From CAVUPF01 sp963777915 (lineage in GTDB: Bacteria > Actinomycetota > Thermoleophilia > Solirubrobacterales > 70-9), in assembly GCA_963777915.1 (NCBI GenBank), contig CAVZSH010000003.1, forward strand, positions 310,001 to 374,000: a DNA stretch of 64,000 nt, given 5' to 3'. Shown one piece after another: positions 15,687-25,931 of this stretch (position 1 is its first letter; each line of letters starts with the position of its first letter). The notes beneath the pieces were generated by a model, which was given only the letters and a program-made list of their open reading frames with translations, did not search any database and was not told the origin of the DNA. Position numbers and translations under genes: made by a program.

Positions 15687-17153
15687 ATGCGCATTCGCTC
15701 CTGGCTCGGCTTGGCCGCGGTCCTCGCGATCGCCGTCGGCTCCCTGGTCGGTGCGCTGCTCGTCGACTCCAACGATCACGCCAACTTCGAGCGCACCCAG
15801 CACGAAGAGGCGGCTCGCTCTGCCCACCAAGCCCAGGCGGTGGTGGCGCTGTCGACCGGACAGCTCTCAAGCACCGCTGCCTTCTACCAGGTCGAGCACA
15901 GCCTTAACCGCCACGAGTTCGACGTGATCGCCCGCTCGCTGCTTCGCCAGGGCGCCCTGGTCGGCACCTCATTGTTGGCGAGGGTGCCGCTCTCCCAGCG
16001 CGCCCAGTTCGAACGCATCCACGGCTTCCCGATCGTCCAGCGTCGCGGCAAGAGGCTGCAACGGGCTGGGATCCGCGGCCAGTACTTCCCGGTCACGTTC
16101 GCCGACTCCAAGCTGAGCGGCGCCGAGCCGCTCGGGTATGACCTCGGAGTCGATCCCAGCCGCGGACCGATCCTGCGCCGCGCCGCCGCCCGCGGTGCCG
16201 CGGAGACGACGCCGGTGGTGCCGTTCCTCCTGCACTCCGGCCGCGGCCTGATCGTCTACCAGCCCATCTATCGCGATGGCGCCCCCACCGCCACGGTGGC
16301 GGAGCGCCGCGCGGCTCTGCTGGGATTCGCGTCGGGTGCGTTCAGGGTGGGTGCCCTGGTCGCAGCGGCGACCTCGGCGATCCCCGCAGACGACACGGTG
16401 CAGCTCGATCAGAACGGCCGGCGGGTGATCGGGGCTCGCGGTGTTCTGCACGACAGCGCATCGGCGCCGATCCACGTAGCCGACCTCACCTGGGTCCTGG
16501 TCCTCCACGATCCACACGGGCCCAACGTCAGCCTGCCGATCCTGATGGCGGTGTTTGGCATCTCGCTCGCCTGCCTGCTCGCGGCGCTGATCTTGATCTG
16601 GAGCCGCAACGAGCGCATGCAGGAGCTGCAGCGCCAGGCCGGCCAGGACTCGCTGACCGGGCTCAAGAACCGGCGGCGCTTCGAGGAGGACCTGCGCAGC
16701 GAGATGGCACGCGGGCGCCGCATGGGTAGGACCGGTGCCCTGCTGATGCTCGACCTCGACTACTTCAAGCGGGTCAACGACTCGTTCGGGCACCCGGCCG
16801 GCGACCTCCTGATCAAGGAGATCGCCGCCGTCCTGAGGCGGCGGGCGCGGGCGACCGACGTGCTGGCGCGGCTCGGCGGCGACGAGTTCGCGATCGTCCT
16901 GCCGCAGTGCGACTCCGAGGAGGCACGGGTCGTAGCCGAGGCGATCGCGACGGCGATCCGCGAGCATGCGCACGCGGCCGAGGATGGTCCGCCAGTCACC
17001 GCCAGCATCGGCATCGCGATGTTCGGTGCCGACCCGCGCACAAGCTTCGAGTCGGTGATCTCGGAGGCCGACACCGCGATGTACGCGGCCAAGGACGCGG
17101 GGCGCGACGGGGTCAGGGTCTTCGACCCCCTCGCCGTCCGGAGCGACGCCTAG
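15687..17153 (+). CDS. Diguanylate cyclase with N-terminal CHASE-like sensor domain
   Basis: 488 residues. One membrane helix at ~5-25, then a ~265-residue extracytoplasmic region resembling CHASE sensors (GFPIVQRRGKRLQRAGIRGQ, then YFPVTFAD and EPLGYDLGVD), then a second helix at ~288-310 (LPILMAVFGISLACLLAALI). A cytoplasmic GGDEF domain follows, with an intact RLGGDEFAIV signature near residue 396, preceded by DSLTGLKNRRRFEEDL. It should make cyclic di-GMP in response to an external signal. An inhibitory RxxD site is not obvious. The start ATG at 15687 leads directly into the membrane helix. Confidence 0.9.
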   Translation: MRIRSWLGLAAVLAIAVGSLVGALLVDSNDHANFERTQHEEAARSAHQAQAVVALSTGQLSSTAAFYQVEHSLNRHEFDVIARSLLRQGALVGTSLLARVPLSQRAQFERIHGFPIVQRRGKRLQRAGIRGQYFPVTFADSKLSGAEPLGYDLGVDPSRGPILRRAAARGAAETTPVVPFLLHSGRGLIVYQPIYRDGAPTATVAERRAALLGFASGAFRVGALVAAATSAIPADDTVQLDQNGRRVIGARGVLHDSASAPIHVADLTWVLVLHDPHGPNVSLPILMAVFGISLACLLAALILIWSRNERMQELQRQAGQDSLTGLKNRRRFEEDLRSEMARGRRMGRTGALLMLDLDYFKRVNDSFGHPAGDLLIKEIAAVLRRRARATDVLARLGGDEFAIVLPQCDSEEARVVAEAIATAIREHAHAAEDGPPVTASIGIAMFGADPRTSFESVISEADTAMYAAKDAGRDGVRVFDPLAVRSDA

Positions 17154-17165
17154 CCTTGCCGCCGC

Positions 17166-18286
17166 ATGCCGCCGTTGATCTCCTTTGAGGAAGCCCTCGC
17201 GCTGGGCGAGCTGACCGGCCGCGAGGAGATCGGCGGGCTGGTCGAGCGCGCCTGGGCCGTGCGCCGGGAGAAATTCGGCGACTCCACCGACATGTGCTCG
17301 CTGGTCAACGCCAAGTCCGGCGGCTGTGCCGAGGACTGCGGCTTCTGCGCCCAATCGCGCTACGCCGAGGCAGACACGCCGATGCACGCGATGATGGAGC
17401 CCGAGCAGATCCTCGAGCACGCCAAGGCGGCCGAGGCGGCCGGCGCGCACCGCTTCTGCATGGTCACCCAGGGCCAGGGCCTCTCAAAGCGGGACTTCCA
17501 GAAGATCCTCGAAGGCGCCGAGCTTGTCGCCGAGCAGACCAACCTGAAGCGTTGCGCCTCGATTGGTCACATGTCGGTCGAAAGGGCGAAAAAGCTGCGC
17601 GAGGCGGGAATCCAGCGGGTCCACCACAACGTCGAGTCGGCCCGCTCCCACTACCCGGAGGTCTCCAGCACGGTTCGTTACGAGGGCCGGCTGCGAACGA
17701 TCGAGGCGGTCAAGGAGGCGGGGCTTGAGACCTGCGTCGGCGGCATCCTCAACCTCGGCGAGAGCCGCCGCCAGCGGGTCGAGATGGCCTTTGAGCTTTC
17801 CGAGCTGAACCCGACCTCGGTGCCGATCAACCTGCTCAACCCACGCGAGGGAACCAAGTTCGGCGAACGGCCCCTGATGGACGCCTGGGAGGTCGTCAAG
17901 TGGGTGGCGATCTTCCGGCTGATCATCCCAGGCGCCCTGTTCCGGCTCTGCGGGGGGCGGGTCGAGAACCTCGGCGAGCTGCAGCCGTTGGCGGTGAAGG
18001 CCGGACTGAACGGGGTGATGATGGGCAACTTCCTCACGACCCTCGGCGCCGAGCCCGAGGACGACAGGGCGATGTTCGAGGAGTTGGGGTTGAACGTCGC
18101 TCGCCAACCCGACAACGGCGCCAACCCACGCCCCGACAACCGCTCGGGGTGGCTCGAGGGCGAAGCCCCGGCAAGCCCGATCGACGCGCTGATCGACCGC
18201 CAGGAGGAGGCCAACTTCTGGGACCCCTCGACCCAGCTCCGCGTGATCAAGAAGGCGAAGAGGCCTCCGCCCTACCCTCAGGCTGC

Positions 18287-18290
<4 letters not shown>
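17166..18290 (+). CDS. bioB: Biotin synthase (radical SAM)
   Basis: 374 residues. The radical-SAM cluster CAEDCGFC has Cys54, Cys58 and Cys61. The second [2Fe-2S] cluster Cys lies in CASIG (~residue 128), and the VHHNVESAR region is standard. It inserts sulfur into dethiobiotin to form biotin. There is a ~40-residue C-terminal tail beyond the barrel. The next gene, bioF, overlaps the stop by 4 bp (ATGA), so this starts a bioBFD operon. No BirA-type operator was recognised upstream. Confidence 0.96.
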
Positions 18291-19489
<1,199 letters not shown>

Positions 19490-19496
19490 GGCGCCC

Positions 19497-20168
19497 TTGC
19501 GCGGCCTCTTCGTAACCGGCACCGGTACCGGGGTCGGTAAGACCGTCGTCGCGGCGGTCATCGCCCGCGGCCTCGCCGATGCCGGCACGCGGGTCGCCGT
19601 CTTTAAGCCCGCCGCCACCGGGCTGGAAGAGCCGGGCGAGGCCGATCACGCCCTGCTTCGCCGAGCCGCCGGCTCGGCGCAAAGCGATGAGGAGATCGCG
19701 CCCTACCGCTACGGGCCGCCGGCCTCACCGCACCTTGCCGCGGAGCTGGCGGGGGAAGCGATCGACCCGGTGCGGCTGCTTCGAGCAGCCCGCGCCGCGG
19801 CGTTGAGTGCGGACGGACTCGTCTGCGAGGGTGTCGGCGGGCTACTCGTCCCGCTTGCCCCTCGCTACCTGGTGCGCGACCTCGCCGCTGACCTGGGGCT
19901 GCCACTCGCGATCGCCGCCCCCCCCGGCCTCGGCACGATCAACCAGACGCTGCTGACGATCGAAGCGGCCCGCGCCGCGGGCCTGACGGTAGCCGGCGTC
20001 GTCCTCACTCCCTGGCCGCTTCAGCCGAGCCGGATCGAGCGGTCCAACCGCGAGACAATCGCCACGCTCGGCGAGGTCAGGGTCGAAACGCTGGCGCCGC
20101 TCAAGCTGGCCGAGCCGGACGGCTGGCCCGCCCTCGCGCTAGGTCGATTCGCGGGCGGCGAGGGCTGA
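19497..20168 (+). CDS. bioD: Dethiobiotin synthetase
   Basis: 223 residues from TTG at 19497. GLFVTGTGTGVGKTVVAAVI is the BioD P-loop. KPAATG carries the conserved Lys and CEGVGGLLVPL the Glu that lines the substrate site. It forms the ureido ring of dethiobiotin from diaminopelargonate, CO2 and ATP. The start is inferred from the P-loop position. The last 30 bp overlap the 3' end of the convergent efflux gene. Confidence 0.94.
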   Translation: MRGLFVTGTGTGVGKTVVAAVIARGLADAGTRVAVFKPAATGLEEPGEADHALLRRAAGSAQSDEEIAPYRYGPPASPHLAAELAGEAIDPVRLLRAARAAALSADGLVCEGVGGLLVPLAPRYLVRDLAADLGLPLAIAAPPGLGTINQTLLTIEAARAAGLTVAGVVLTPWPLQPSRIERSNRETIATLGEVRVETLAPLKLAEPDGWPALALGRFAGGEG

Positions 20169-21734
20169 GCCGGCGCGGTTGGCCGCCACCTCGGCGCCGC
20201 TCGCCTTCCGCTTAGCGCGGATCGCCGTCGCGCCGATCGCAGCGCCGAGCAGCGCGACAAGGCCGGAGACGCTCATCGCGTGGCCGAGCGCGTAGACGAA
20301 CGCTTCCGCGCCGGCGGCGGCGGCCTGCTTTGCCTGGACGGGGTCGAGACCCTTAAGCGCCCCGCTGACCGAGCCGCTGCCAAGCTGCTGGGAGATTTCC
20401 GAGCGGTCCGCTGCCGAGATTCCCGAGCCGGCCAGCACCGCGCCGAGCCGCGAGCTGACCAGGGCTTGGAAGATCGCCCCGGTCACCGCCACGCCGAGGC
20501 AGCCCCCGACCATGCGGAACATCGAGAGCACGCCCGAGGCGACTCCTGCTTTCTCGACCGGGACCGCATTCATCGCCGTGCTGGTCATCGGCGACATCGT
20601 CATCGCGATGCCGATGCCGAGCAGCATGAAGCCGGGCAGCAGTTCGAGGTAGCTGGAGTGGACTGCGATTCCACTGAAGGTGAACAGCGAGGCGGCGACC
20701 AGAGTAAGGCCGCCAGCGATCAACCAGCGCGGACCGAAGCGGTCCGAGAGTCGGCCCGCGACCGGAGCCACGCCGACGATCATCAGGGTCGATGGCAAGA
20801 ACCTGACTCCCGCCTCCAGCGGCGAGTAGCCAAGGATGTCCTGCATGTAGAGGGCGAGGAAGAAGAAGACGCCAAGCATCGCAAAGGAGATGACCAGCGC
20901 GACGACCACGGCGCCGAGGAAGTTGCGGTCCGAGAGCAGATCGAACTGGACCATCGGCGCCTTGACGCGGTTCTCGACGAAGACGAAGGCGGGCAAGGCG
21001 AGGGCGGCGCCGACCAGCATGGAGACGGTCAGGCTCGACCCCCAGCCCCAGCTGTTGCCCTGGACCAAAGCGAGCACCAGCGCGGTGAGGCCGGCGGTGA
21101 GCACCGCGACCCCGACGTAATCGACATCTCGCCCGACCGACGTGTCGCGGGACTCCCGCACCGCAAAGAGCGTGGCCAGCACAGCGCCGATCGCCACCGG
21201 GACGTTGAGGTAGAAGATCGCCCGCCAGCTGACGTGCTCGGTGAGAAAGCCGCCCAGAACCGGCCCGATCGCCAGCGCCAGCGCCGAGACCCCCGCCCAG
21301 GTACCCATCGCCTTGCCGCGCTCGTGAGCCGGGAAGGCGTCGGTGATGATCGACAGCGTTCCGGGCATCATCAACGCCGCGCCGACACCCTGAACGACGC
21401 GGCTGATCACCAGTGAGGTCGAGTCAGGCGCGAGGCCGGCGGTCGCCGAGGAGAGGGCGAAGATGACGACACCGGCGAGGAACATGCGGCGGCGTCCGAA
21501 GATGTCGCCGAGCCGCCCGCCGGTCGCCAGCAGCACCGCGAAGGAGAGCGTGTAGCCGTTGATCGTCCACTCGAGGCCGGAGATCGAGGCGCCCAGGTCT
21601 TTCTGGATCGACGGCAGCGCCACGTTGACGACCGTGTTGTCGAGCATGATCATGAACAGGGCAAAGCACATCGCCCCGAGCGTCCACCACTTGCGGTTCT
21701 GATCGGTGATCAGATGGCCGTAACGGGTGGTCAA
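20139..21734 (-). CDS. DHA2-family (EmrB/QacA-like) drug efflux transporter
   Basis: 531 residues with about 14 membrane segments. MIMLDNTVVNVALPSIQKDL in the first helix is the DHA2 motif D1, GGRLGDIFGRRRMFLAGVVI motif A, and VVQGVGAALMMPGTLSIIT motif B; GPVLGGFLTEHVSWR matches motif C. It exports toxic or amphiphilic compounds using the proton gradient. The TTG start at 21734 overlaps the stop of the MarR gene (TTGA) and follows GGAGGGG, so the pair is co-translated. The frame is open upstream to 22097 only as a shadow of the regulator. Confidence 0.92.
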   Translation of the reverse strand: MTTRYGHLITDQNRKWWTLGAMCFALFMIMLDNTVVNVALPSIQKDLGASISGLEWTINGYTLSFAVLLATGGRLGDIFGRRRMFLAGVVIFALSSATAGLAPDSTSLVISRVVQGVGAALMMPGTLSIITDAFPAHERGKAMGTWAGVSALALAIGPVLGGFLTEHVSWRAIFYLNVPVAIGAVLATLFAVRESRDTSVGRDVDYVGVAVLTAGLTALVLALVQGNSWGWGSSLTVSMLVGAALALPAFVFVENRVKAPMVQFDLLSDRNFLGAVVVALVISFAMLGVFFFLALYMQDILGYSPLEAGVRFLPSTLMIVGVAPVAGRLSDRFGPRWLIAGGLTLVAASLFTFSGIAVHSSYLELLPGFMLLGIGIAMTMSPMTSTAMNAVPVEKAGVASGVLSMFRMVGGCLGVAVTGAIFQALVSSRLGAVLAGSGISAADRSEISQQLGSGSVSGALKGLDPVQAKQAAAAGAEAFVYALGHAMSVSGLVALLGAAIGATAIRAKRKASGAEVAANRAGSALAAREST

Positions 21735-22267
21735 GCCAACCCCTCCCTCAGGTGCTTGTAGGCCTCCGCGATGTCCCCCCTGTTCATCAGCGAGTCGACC
21801 GCCGCGTCGATCTTGCGACGCTGGACGGCGGTCAGCGAAGCGGTGAACGTCTCCATCCCGGCCTGGCGGACCACGATGAGGGTGTCGACCAGATCCTTGC
21901 CCTCGGAGGTGATCGCGACCTGGCGGGCCCGCCGGTCCGCGGGGTCCTCGATCCGGGTCGCGAGGCCCGCCTTGACGAGTGCGTCGACCGCCCTGCTCAT
22001 CGACGGGACCGAGACGCCGAACGTCTCTGCCAGATCGCTCACCTGCCGCGCCTCGGTTGCCCGGCCGAGTCCGCCGAGCTCCAGCAGCGCCTTGCACTGG
22101 GTCATCGAGAGCCCGCTCTCCTCGATCACCCGCAGCTGGTTGCCGCAGTCATAGAGGAAGAGGTGGCGGACCAAAGCGCTCAGCCGCGCCGCAGTCGCCT
22201 GGGCCTCAGGGCTTACCTCCAGCGCTGCCGCCTCCTCGGCGATCGCCACGATGTCGCTTGCTTGCAT
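21731..22267 (-). CDS. MarR-family transcriptional regulator
   Basis: About 178 residues from ATG at 22267. The winged helix is LSMTQCKALLELGGLGRATE, then VSDLAETFGVSVPSMSRAVD, and the wing DPADRRARQVAITSEGK contains the MarR DxRxxR signature. An ATG-less extension to 22309 is possible but would run through the operator. It presumably represses itself and the efflux gene, releasing DNA on binding a toxic ligand. The gene and transporter sit between bioD and bioA. Confidence 0.9.
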   Translation of the reverse strand: MQASDIVAIAEEAAALEVSPEAQATAARLSALVRHLFLYDCGNQLRVIEESGLSMTQCKALLELGGLGRATEARQVSDLAETFGVSVPSMSRAVDALVKAGLATRIEDPADRRARQVAITSEGKDLVDTLIVVRQAGMETFTASLTAVQRRKIDAAVDSLMNRGDIAEAYKHLREGLA

Positions 22268-22272
22268 CTCGG

Positions 22273-22298
22273 AAATAATTGCACATGCACAACTATTT
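22273..22298. promoter_or_regulatory. Imperfect palindrome, putative MarR operator
   Basis: Half-sites AAATAATTGCACA (22273-22285) and TGCACAACTATTT (22286-22298) are inverted repeats matching at 10 of 13 positions, with the TTGCACATGCACAA core typical of MarR sites. It lies just upstream of the MarR start at 22267 in an AT-rich region, also ~120 bp ahead of bioA on the other strand. Binding by the neighbouring MarR is inference. Confidence 0.6.
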
Positions 22299-22414
22299 CT
22301 CCATTGCAATATTTACTCGTGTGACCGATATCACTCTGGCTCCCCAAGTACCCGCGCAGAGCGGACCCGGCAGTCTCGCTTCCGGCCGAAGGCGGCTCTA
22401 AGGTCGCCGCTGCG

Positions 22415-23773
22415 ATGTCGGCGGACCCCGCGCAGCTCGACCACGACCACCTCTGGCACCCTTTCACCCAGCAACGGGACTGGTGTGGGGAAGAGGCACT
22501 GATGATCGAGCGAGCCGAGGGATCGCACCTGATCGGGACCGACGGACGCCGCTACATCGACGGAGTCTCCTCGCTGTGGTGCAACGTCCACGGCCACCGT
22601 CATGCCGGCATCGACCGGGCGCTGCGCGACCAGCTCGACCGCGTCGCCCACTCGACCATGCTCGGGCTCTCCCACCCCGGGGCCGCCGAGCTGGCGGCCC
22701 GCCTAGCAGAGCTGGCGCCGCCGGGGCTCTCCCGCGTCTTTTATTCGGACTCGGGCTCGACCGCGACCGAGATCGCCCTCAAGATGGCCTTCCAATACCA
22801 GCGCCAGCGAGGCGGTCAGCACGTCCGCCGCACCTCCTTCGTCCACCTACGCGACGCCTACCACGGCGACACGATCGGCTCGGTCTCGGTGGGCGGCATC
22901 GACCTCTTCCACGCGACCTACCGGCCGCTTTTGTTCGAGACCCACACCGCCGAGCCGGGCGACGCGGCCGACCTCGAGCGGATCCTCGCCATGCACGAGG
23001 AAGAGATCGCCGCGGTGATCCTCGAGCCGCTGGTCCAGGGCGCCGCCGGGATGCTCGTCCACCCGCCCGGATACCTGTGCGCCGCGCGCCAGCTTTGCGA
23101 TCGGTTCGGCGTGCTGCTGATCTGCGATGAGGTGGCGACCGGCTTCGGCCGAACCGGCACGATGTTCGCCTGCGAGCAGGAGGGGGTGGCACCGGACTTC
23201 CTCTGCCTCGCGAAGGGCCTGACTGGCGGCTACATGCCACTCGCGGCGACCCTGACCACCGAGCGCGTCTATGAGGGCTTCCTCGGCGCGCCCGAGGAGC
23301 AACGCACCTTCTTCCACGGCCACACCTACACCGGCAACCCGCTCGCCTGCGCTGCCGCACTCGCCAACCTCGATGCCTTTGAGTCCGAGCGCACGCTTCT
23401 GCGCCTGCAGCCGAAGATCCGCCTGCTGAGGGAGCTGCTCGGGGAGACCGCAGAGATGCCGGAGATCGCCGAGGTACGCAGCTGCGGCTTCATGGCCGGG
23501 ATTGACCTCGGCGCGCACGATCCCTCGCTGCGCCTCGGTCACCAGGTGACGCTAGAGGGCCGAAAGCGCGGCGCGATCATCCGCCCCCTCGATGACACGA
23601 TCATCCTCATGCCCCCCCTCTCGATCTCCAAGGACGAGCTGCGCCGGCTCGTCGGGATCGCAGCGGATGCGATCCGAGCCGCCTGCGCCTCGGCGGAGCT
23701 CAAGCAGGAGAACTCGCGGAGGATAGGGTGGCCTCGTGAGCAATCGCCAGCACGGACCCGCCGAGCGGCCTAA
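22415..23773 (+). CDS. bioA: Adenosylmethionine-8-amino-7-oxononanoate aminotransferase
   Basis: 452 residues. Starts SADPAQLDHDHLWHPFTQQR, as BioA does (the WHPF motif near the N-terminus). GVSSLWCNVHGHRH, VFYSDSGSTATEIALKMAFQ, the CDEVATGFGRTG Asp and LAKGLTGGYMPLAA (PLP Lys) are class-III aminotransferase signatures, and GHTYTGNPLACAAAL is the BioA-specific tail of the site. It transfers an amino group from SAM to KAPA. It is separated from bioBFD by the MarR/efflux pair. The C-terminal ~20 residues (EQSPARTRRAA) overlap the start of the NUDIX gene by 38 bp. Confidence 0.94.
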   Translation: MSADPAQLDHDHLWHPFTQQRDWCGEEALMIERAEGSHLIGTDGRRYIDGVSSLWCNVHGHRHAGIDRALRDQLDRVAHSTMLGLSHPGAAELAARLAELAPPGLSRVFYSDSGSTATEIALKMAFQYQRQRGGQHVRRTSFVHLRDAYHGDTIGSVSVGGIDLFHATYRPLLFETHTAEPGDAADLERILAMHEEEIAAVILEPLVQGAAGMLVHPPGYLCAARQLCDRFGVLLICDEVATGFGRTGTMFACEQEGVAPDFLCLAKGLTGGYMPLAATLTTERVYEGFLGAPEEQRTFFHGHTYTGNPLACAAALANLDAFESERTLLRLQPKIRLLRELLGETAEMPEIAEVRSCGFMAGIDLGAHDPSLRLGHQVTLEGRKRGAIIRPLDDTIILMPPLSISKDELRRLVGIAADAIRAACASAELKQENSRRIGWPREQSPARTRRAA

Positions 23774-24377
23774 CCTCGGCGAGCCGTCCGTCCCTAGGCC
23801 CGCGGCGTCGGTCGTGCTTCTTCGCAGGGGCGGGAAGCATTCAGAGCGCGCCCTAGAGGTCTTGCTGCTGAAGCGCACCGAGAGCGCCAAGTTCATGCCC
23901 GGCGTGTGGGTGTTTCCGGGCGGAGCCGTGGATCCGCCCGACGGCGAGAACGAGACGGGGTATAAGGCCTGTGCGGTTCGGGAGCTGGCCGAGGAGGCGG
24001 GGATCGGGCTGGCCGAGGGCGAGGAGTTGGTGCTGTTCTCGCGCTGGATCACGCCGGAGGTGGTCTCGAGGCGCTTCGACGCCTGGTTCTTCCTCGCCCT
24101 CGCCCCGGCCCACACGCCGCCGCGGCCCGATGGGGTCGAGACGACAGACGCCGGCTGGTTTGAGCCGCGGGCAGCGCTGGACGCGAACACTGCCGGCAAG
24201 CTGGCGCTCGCCTTCCCGACCGTCAAGCAGCTCGAATCGTTGCTCCCCTACCGCAGCGCCGACGAAGCGCTTGAGGCGCACCGCGACCGCGAGGTCGAGC
24301 CGATCCTGCCCAAGGTGATCGGCACCCCCGAGGACCACAGGGTCGTCCTTCCCGGCGACCCCGACTACCCTTCCTAG
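23736..24377 (+). CDS. NUDIX hydrolase (NUDT19-like)
   Basis: 213 residues, GTG start inside the end of bioA. The Nudix box runs from GVWVFPGGAVDPPDGE through KACAVRELAEEAGIGLAEGE: the REx2EE metal site is intact, while the spacing before it is ~6 residues longer than the canonical GX5EX7REUXEE. This longer box and the RRFDAWFFLAL segment resemble CoA-diphosphatase/NUDT19-like proteins; the substrate is not certain. Convergent with the next gene, overlapping by 4 bp at 24374-24377. Confidence 0.82.
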   Translation: MSNRQHGPAERPNLGEPSVPRPAASVVLLRRGGKHSERALEVLLLKRTESAKFMPGVWVFPGGAVDPPDGENETGYKACAVRELAEEAGIGLAEGEELVLFSRWITPEVVSRRFDAWFFLALAPAHTPPRPDGVETTDAGWFEPRAALDANTAGKLALAFPTVKQLESLLPYRSADEALEAHRDREVEPILPKVIGTPEDHRVVLPGDPDYPS

Positions 24378-25045
24378 CCCGCCGGGAAGGGCTCCAGGCC
24401 GGCGTTCCAGGGACCGGGCTGATAAGTGTGGCGGCCGCTCTGCGCCATCTCTGACTGGAGGCGTTTGAAGAGCTGGGCGGCGTTGGCAAGCGCCGCCTTC
24501 AGCTCTTGATCGGTCAGCTCCCGAAGCCGCCACAGGAACCAGAGCTGGCTTTCGTTGATCCCGAAGTCGACCTCGCCCGTCATCGTCGTCACCCAGGCAA
24601 TGAAGCCCGGGCCGAACAGCTCACGCAGTGCCACCGGGTCGTACTCGCTGGGCACCGTGGCGAGAAAACGCCGGTTGAAGTCGATCGACTCGAACTCGAC
24701 CTTGCGGGCGAAGCGCTGGGTGAGAGCCTCCGCCCCCTCGATCGACTCTACGTTGAAGACGGGGACCACCTTGGCCAGGTCCGGCATATGCGCCTTGGCT
24801 AGGATCGAGCTGGGCAGCATCGCCTTGGCGAAGAGCCCCCCCGCCTCCTTTTCGTCGGCGTCGCAGGACGATCCCCAAAAGCCTTCGGTGAGCTGACCCG
24901 TGAGGCGGTTGCTCCCACCTACGCAGAGTGCCACCGGCCCGTCCTTAGGATTGATCCCGCCGACCGGTTCGTAGCTGAGCCCCTGCCGCTCGCCGAGCTT
25001 GCGGACCGTCTCGGCCCAGGCTTCCGCTTCCTGCTTGGCTCCCAT
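24374..25045 (-). CDS. Uncharacterised protein, DUF3137-like
   Basis: 223 residues, no membrane segment. The middle (VESIEGAEALTQRFARKVEF, then ESIDFNRRFLATVPSEYDPVA) resembles DUF3137: a beta-rich stretch with an FxxxF-like segment followed by LRELFGPGFIAWV. The similarity is by eye and weak. DUF3137 proteins are often neighbours of LemA; here LemA is the divergent next gene. ATG at 25045. Function unknown. Confidence 0.6.
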   Translation of the reverse strand: MGAKQEAEAWAETVRKLGERQGLSYEPVGGINPKDGPVALCVGGSNRLTGQLTEGFWGSSCDADEKEAGGLFAKAMLPSSILAKAHMPDLAKVVPVFNVESIEGAEALTQRFARKVEFESIDFNRRFLATVPSEYDPVALRELFGPGFIAWVTTMTGEVDFGINESQLWFLWRLRELTDQELKAALANAAQLFKRLQSEMAQSGRHTYQPGPWNAGLEPFPAG

Positions 25046-25133
25046 AAAGGCGATCCTATGGGCCCGGACCGGCTTGGACGCTGCCGATCGGCGTAGGATG
25101 GCCGGTGGTCAGGTCCAACCCACAGGAGCCCAC

Positions 25134-25697
25134 ATGATCGTTGTGATCGTCATCGTCGTGATTCTCGTAATCGGCGTTCTCCTATTCATCGGCAAGCGCA
25201 ACTCGATCATCGCCGCGCGCAACCGGGTCGATGAGTCCTGGAGCGGGATCGACGTGCAGCTGAAAAGGCGCCACGACCTCGTCCCCAACCTGGTCGAGTC
25301 CGTCAAGGGCTACGCCGCCCACGAGAGCCAGACCTTCGAGAAAATCACCAAAGCCCGAGCTGAGGCGATGTCCGCCCAGGGCGTCGACGATACCGCCAAA
25401 GCCGAGGAGAAACTGAGCGGTGCGCTGACCGACCTGCGTGCAGTTGCCGAGAACTACCCGCAGTTGAGGGCCACCGAAAACTTCCAGCAGCTCAGCCGCA
25501 ACCTCTCCGAGCTGGAGGATGAAATCCAGGCGTCGCGGCGGATCTACAACTCCAACGTGCAGTCCTACAACACCGACATCCAGCAGTTCCCAGGCTCGGT
25601 CATCGCCAACCAGGGTGGCTTTACGCCGCGCGAGTACTTCGAAATCCAGGACGCCGCCGATCGCGAACCGGTTGCGGTCAGCTTCGACAAAGAGTGA
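25134..25697 (+). CDS. lemA: LemA family membrane-anchored coiled-coil protein
   Basis: 187 residues from ATG at 25134, with CAGGAG 7-12 nt upstream. One N-terminal membrane helix (VIVIVVILVIGVLLFI), then RNRVDESWSGIDVQLKRRHD and LVPNLVESVKGYAAHE, the LemA core, with a long helical region and a C-terminal YNSNVQSYNTDIQQFPGSVI. The N-terminus is outside and the helical body inside, in the family's usual topology. Its role is unresolved. It lies divergent from the DUF3137-like gene by ~90 bp. Confidence 0.93.
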   Translation: MIVVIVIVVILVIGVLLFIGKRNSIIAARNRVDESWSGIDVQLKRRHDLVPNLVESVKGYAAHESQTFEKITKARAEAMSAQGVDDTAKAEEKLSGALTDLRAVAENYPQLRATENFQQLSRNLSELEDEIQASRRIYNSNVQSYNTDIQQFPGSVIANQGGFTPREYFEIQDAADREPVAVSFDKE

Positions 25698-25712
25698 GGC
25701 TAAGCTTTGGAC

Positions 25713-25904
25713 ATGAGCGCGACCAAGGAAGCAACGCTGTGGATCTGCGACAGCTGCGGCTTCATCTACGACCCGGCCGTCGGCGACCCTGACGGCGGGA
25801 TCCCGCCGGGAACGGCGTTTGAAGACATCCCCAAGGACTGGTTCTGCCCCGTTTGCGGCGCCAGGACCAGCGACTTCCGTCCGCTGGAGCCCGGCGAGGC
25901 CTGA
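25713..25904 (+). CDS. Rubredoxin
   Basis: 63 residues (ATG at 25713; an in-frame TTG at 25707 is less likely). The four Fe ligands are in LWICDSCGFIYDPAVGDPDG (CxxCG) and WFCPVCGARTSDF (CPxCG). GTAFEDIPKDWFCPVCG is the canonical core. It is a small one-electron carrier that usually feeds alkane hydroxylases, ROO-type oxidases or other oxygenases. A GMC oxidoreductase follows after 27 bp, suggesting a joint function. Confidence 0.95.
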   Translation: MSATKEATLWICDSCGFIYDPAVGDPDGGIPPGTAFEDIPKDWFCPVCGARTSDFRPLEPGEA

Positions 25905-25931
25905 GCTGCCCCGCGAGGGGGTGTCCGATCC

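Noticed and set aside
20139..22097. A single 652-residue efflux protein reaching back to 22097
   Set aside because: The part upstream of 21734 is a shadow of the MarR gene in another frame. The TTG at 21734 has a ribosome site and the correct N-terminus for DHA2 transporters.
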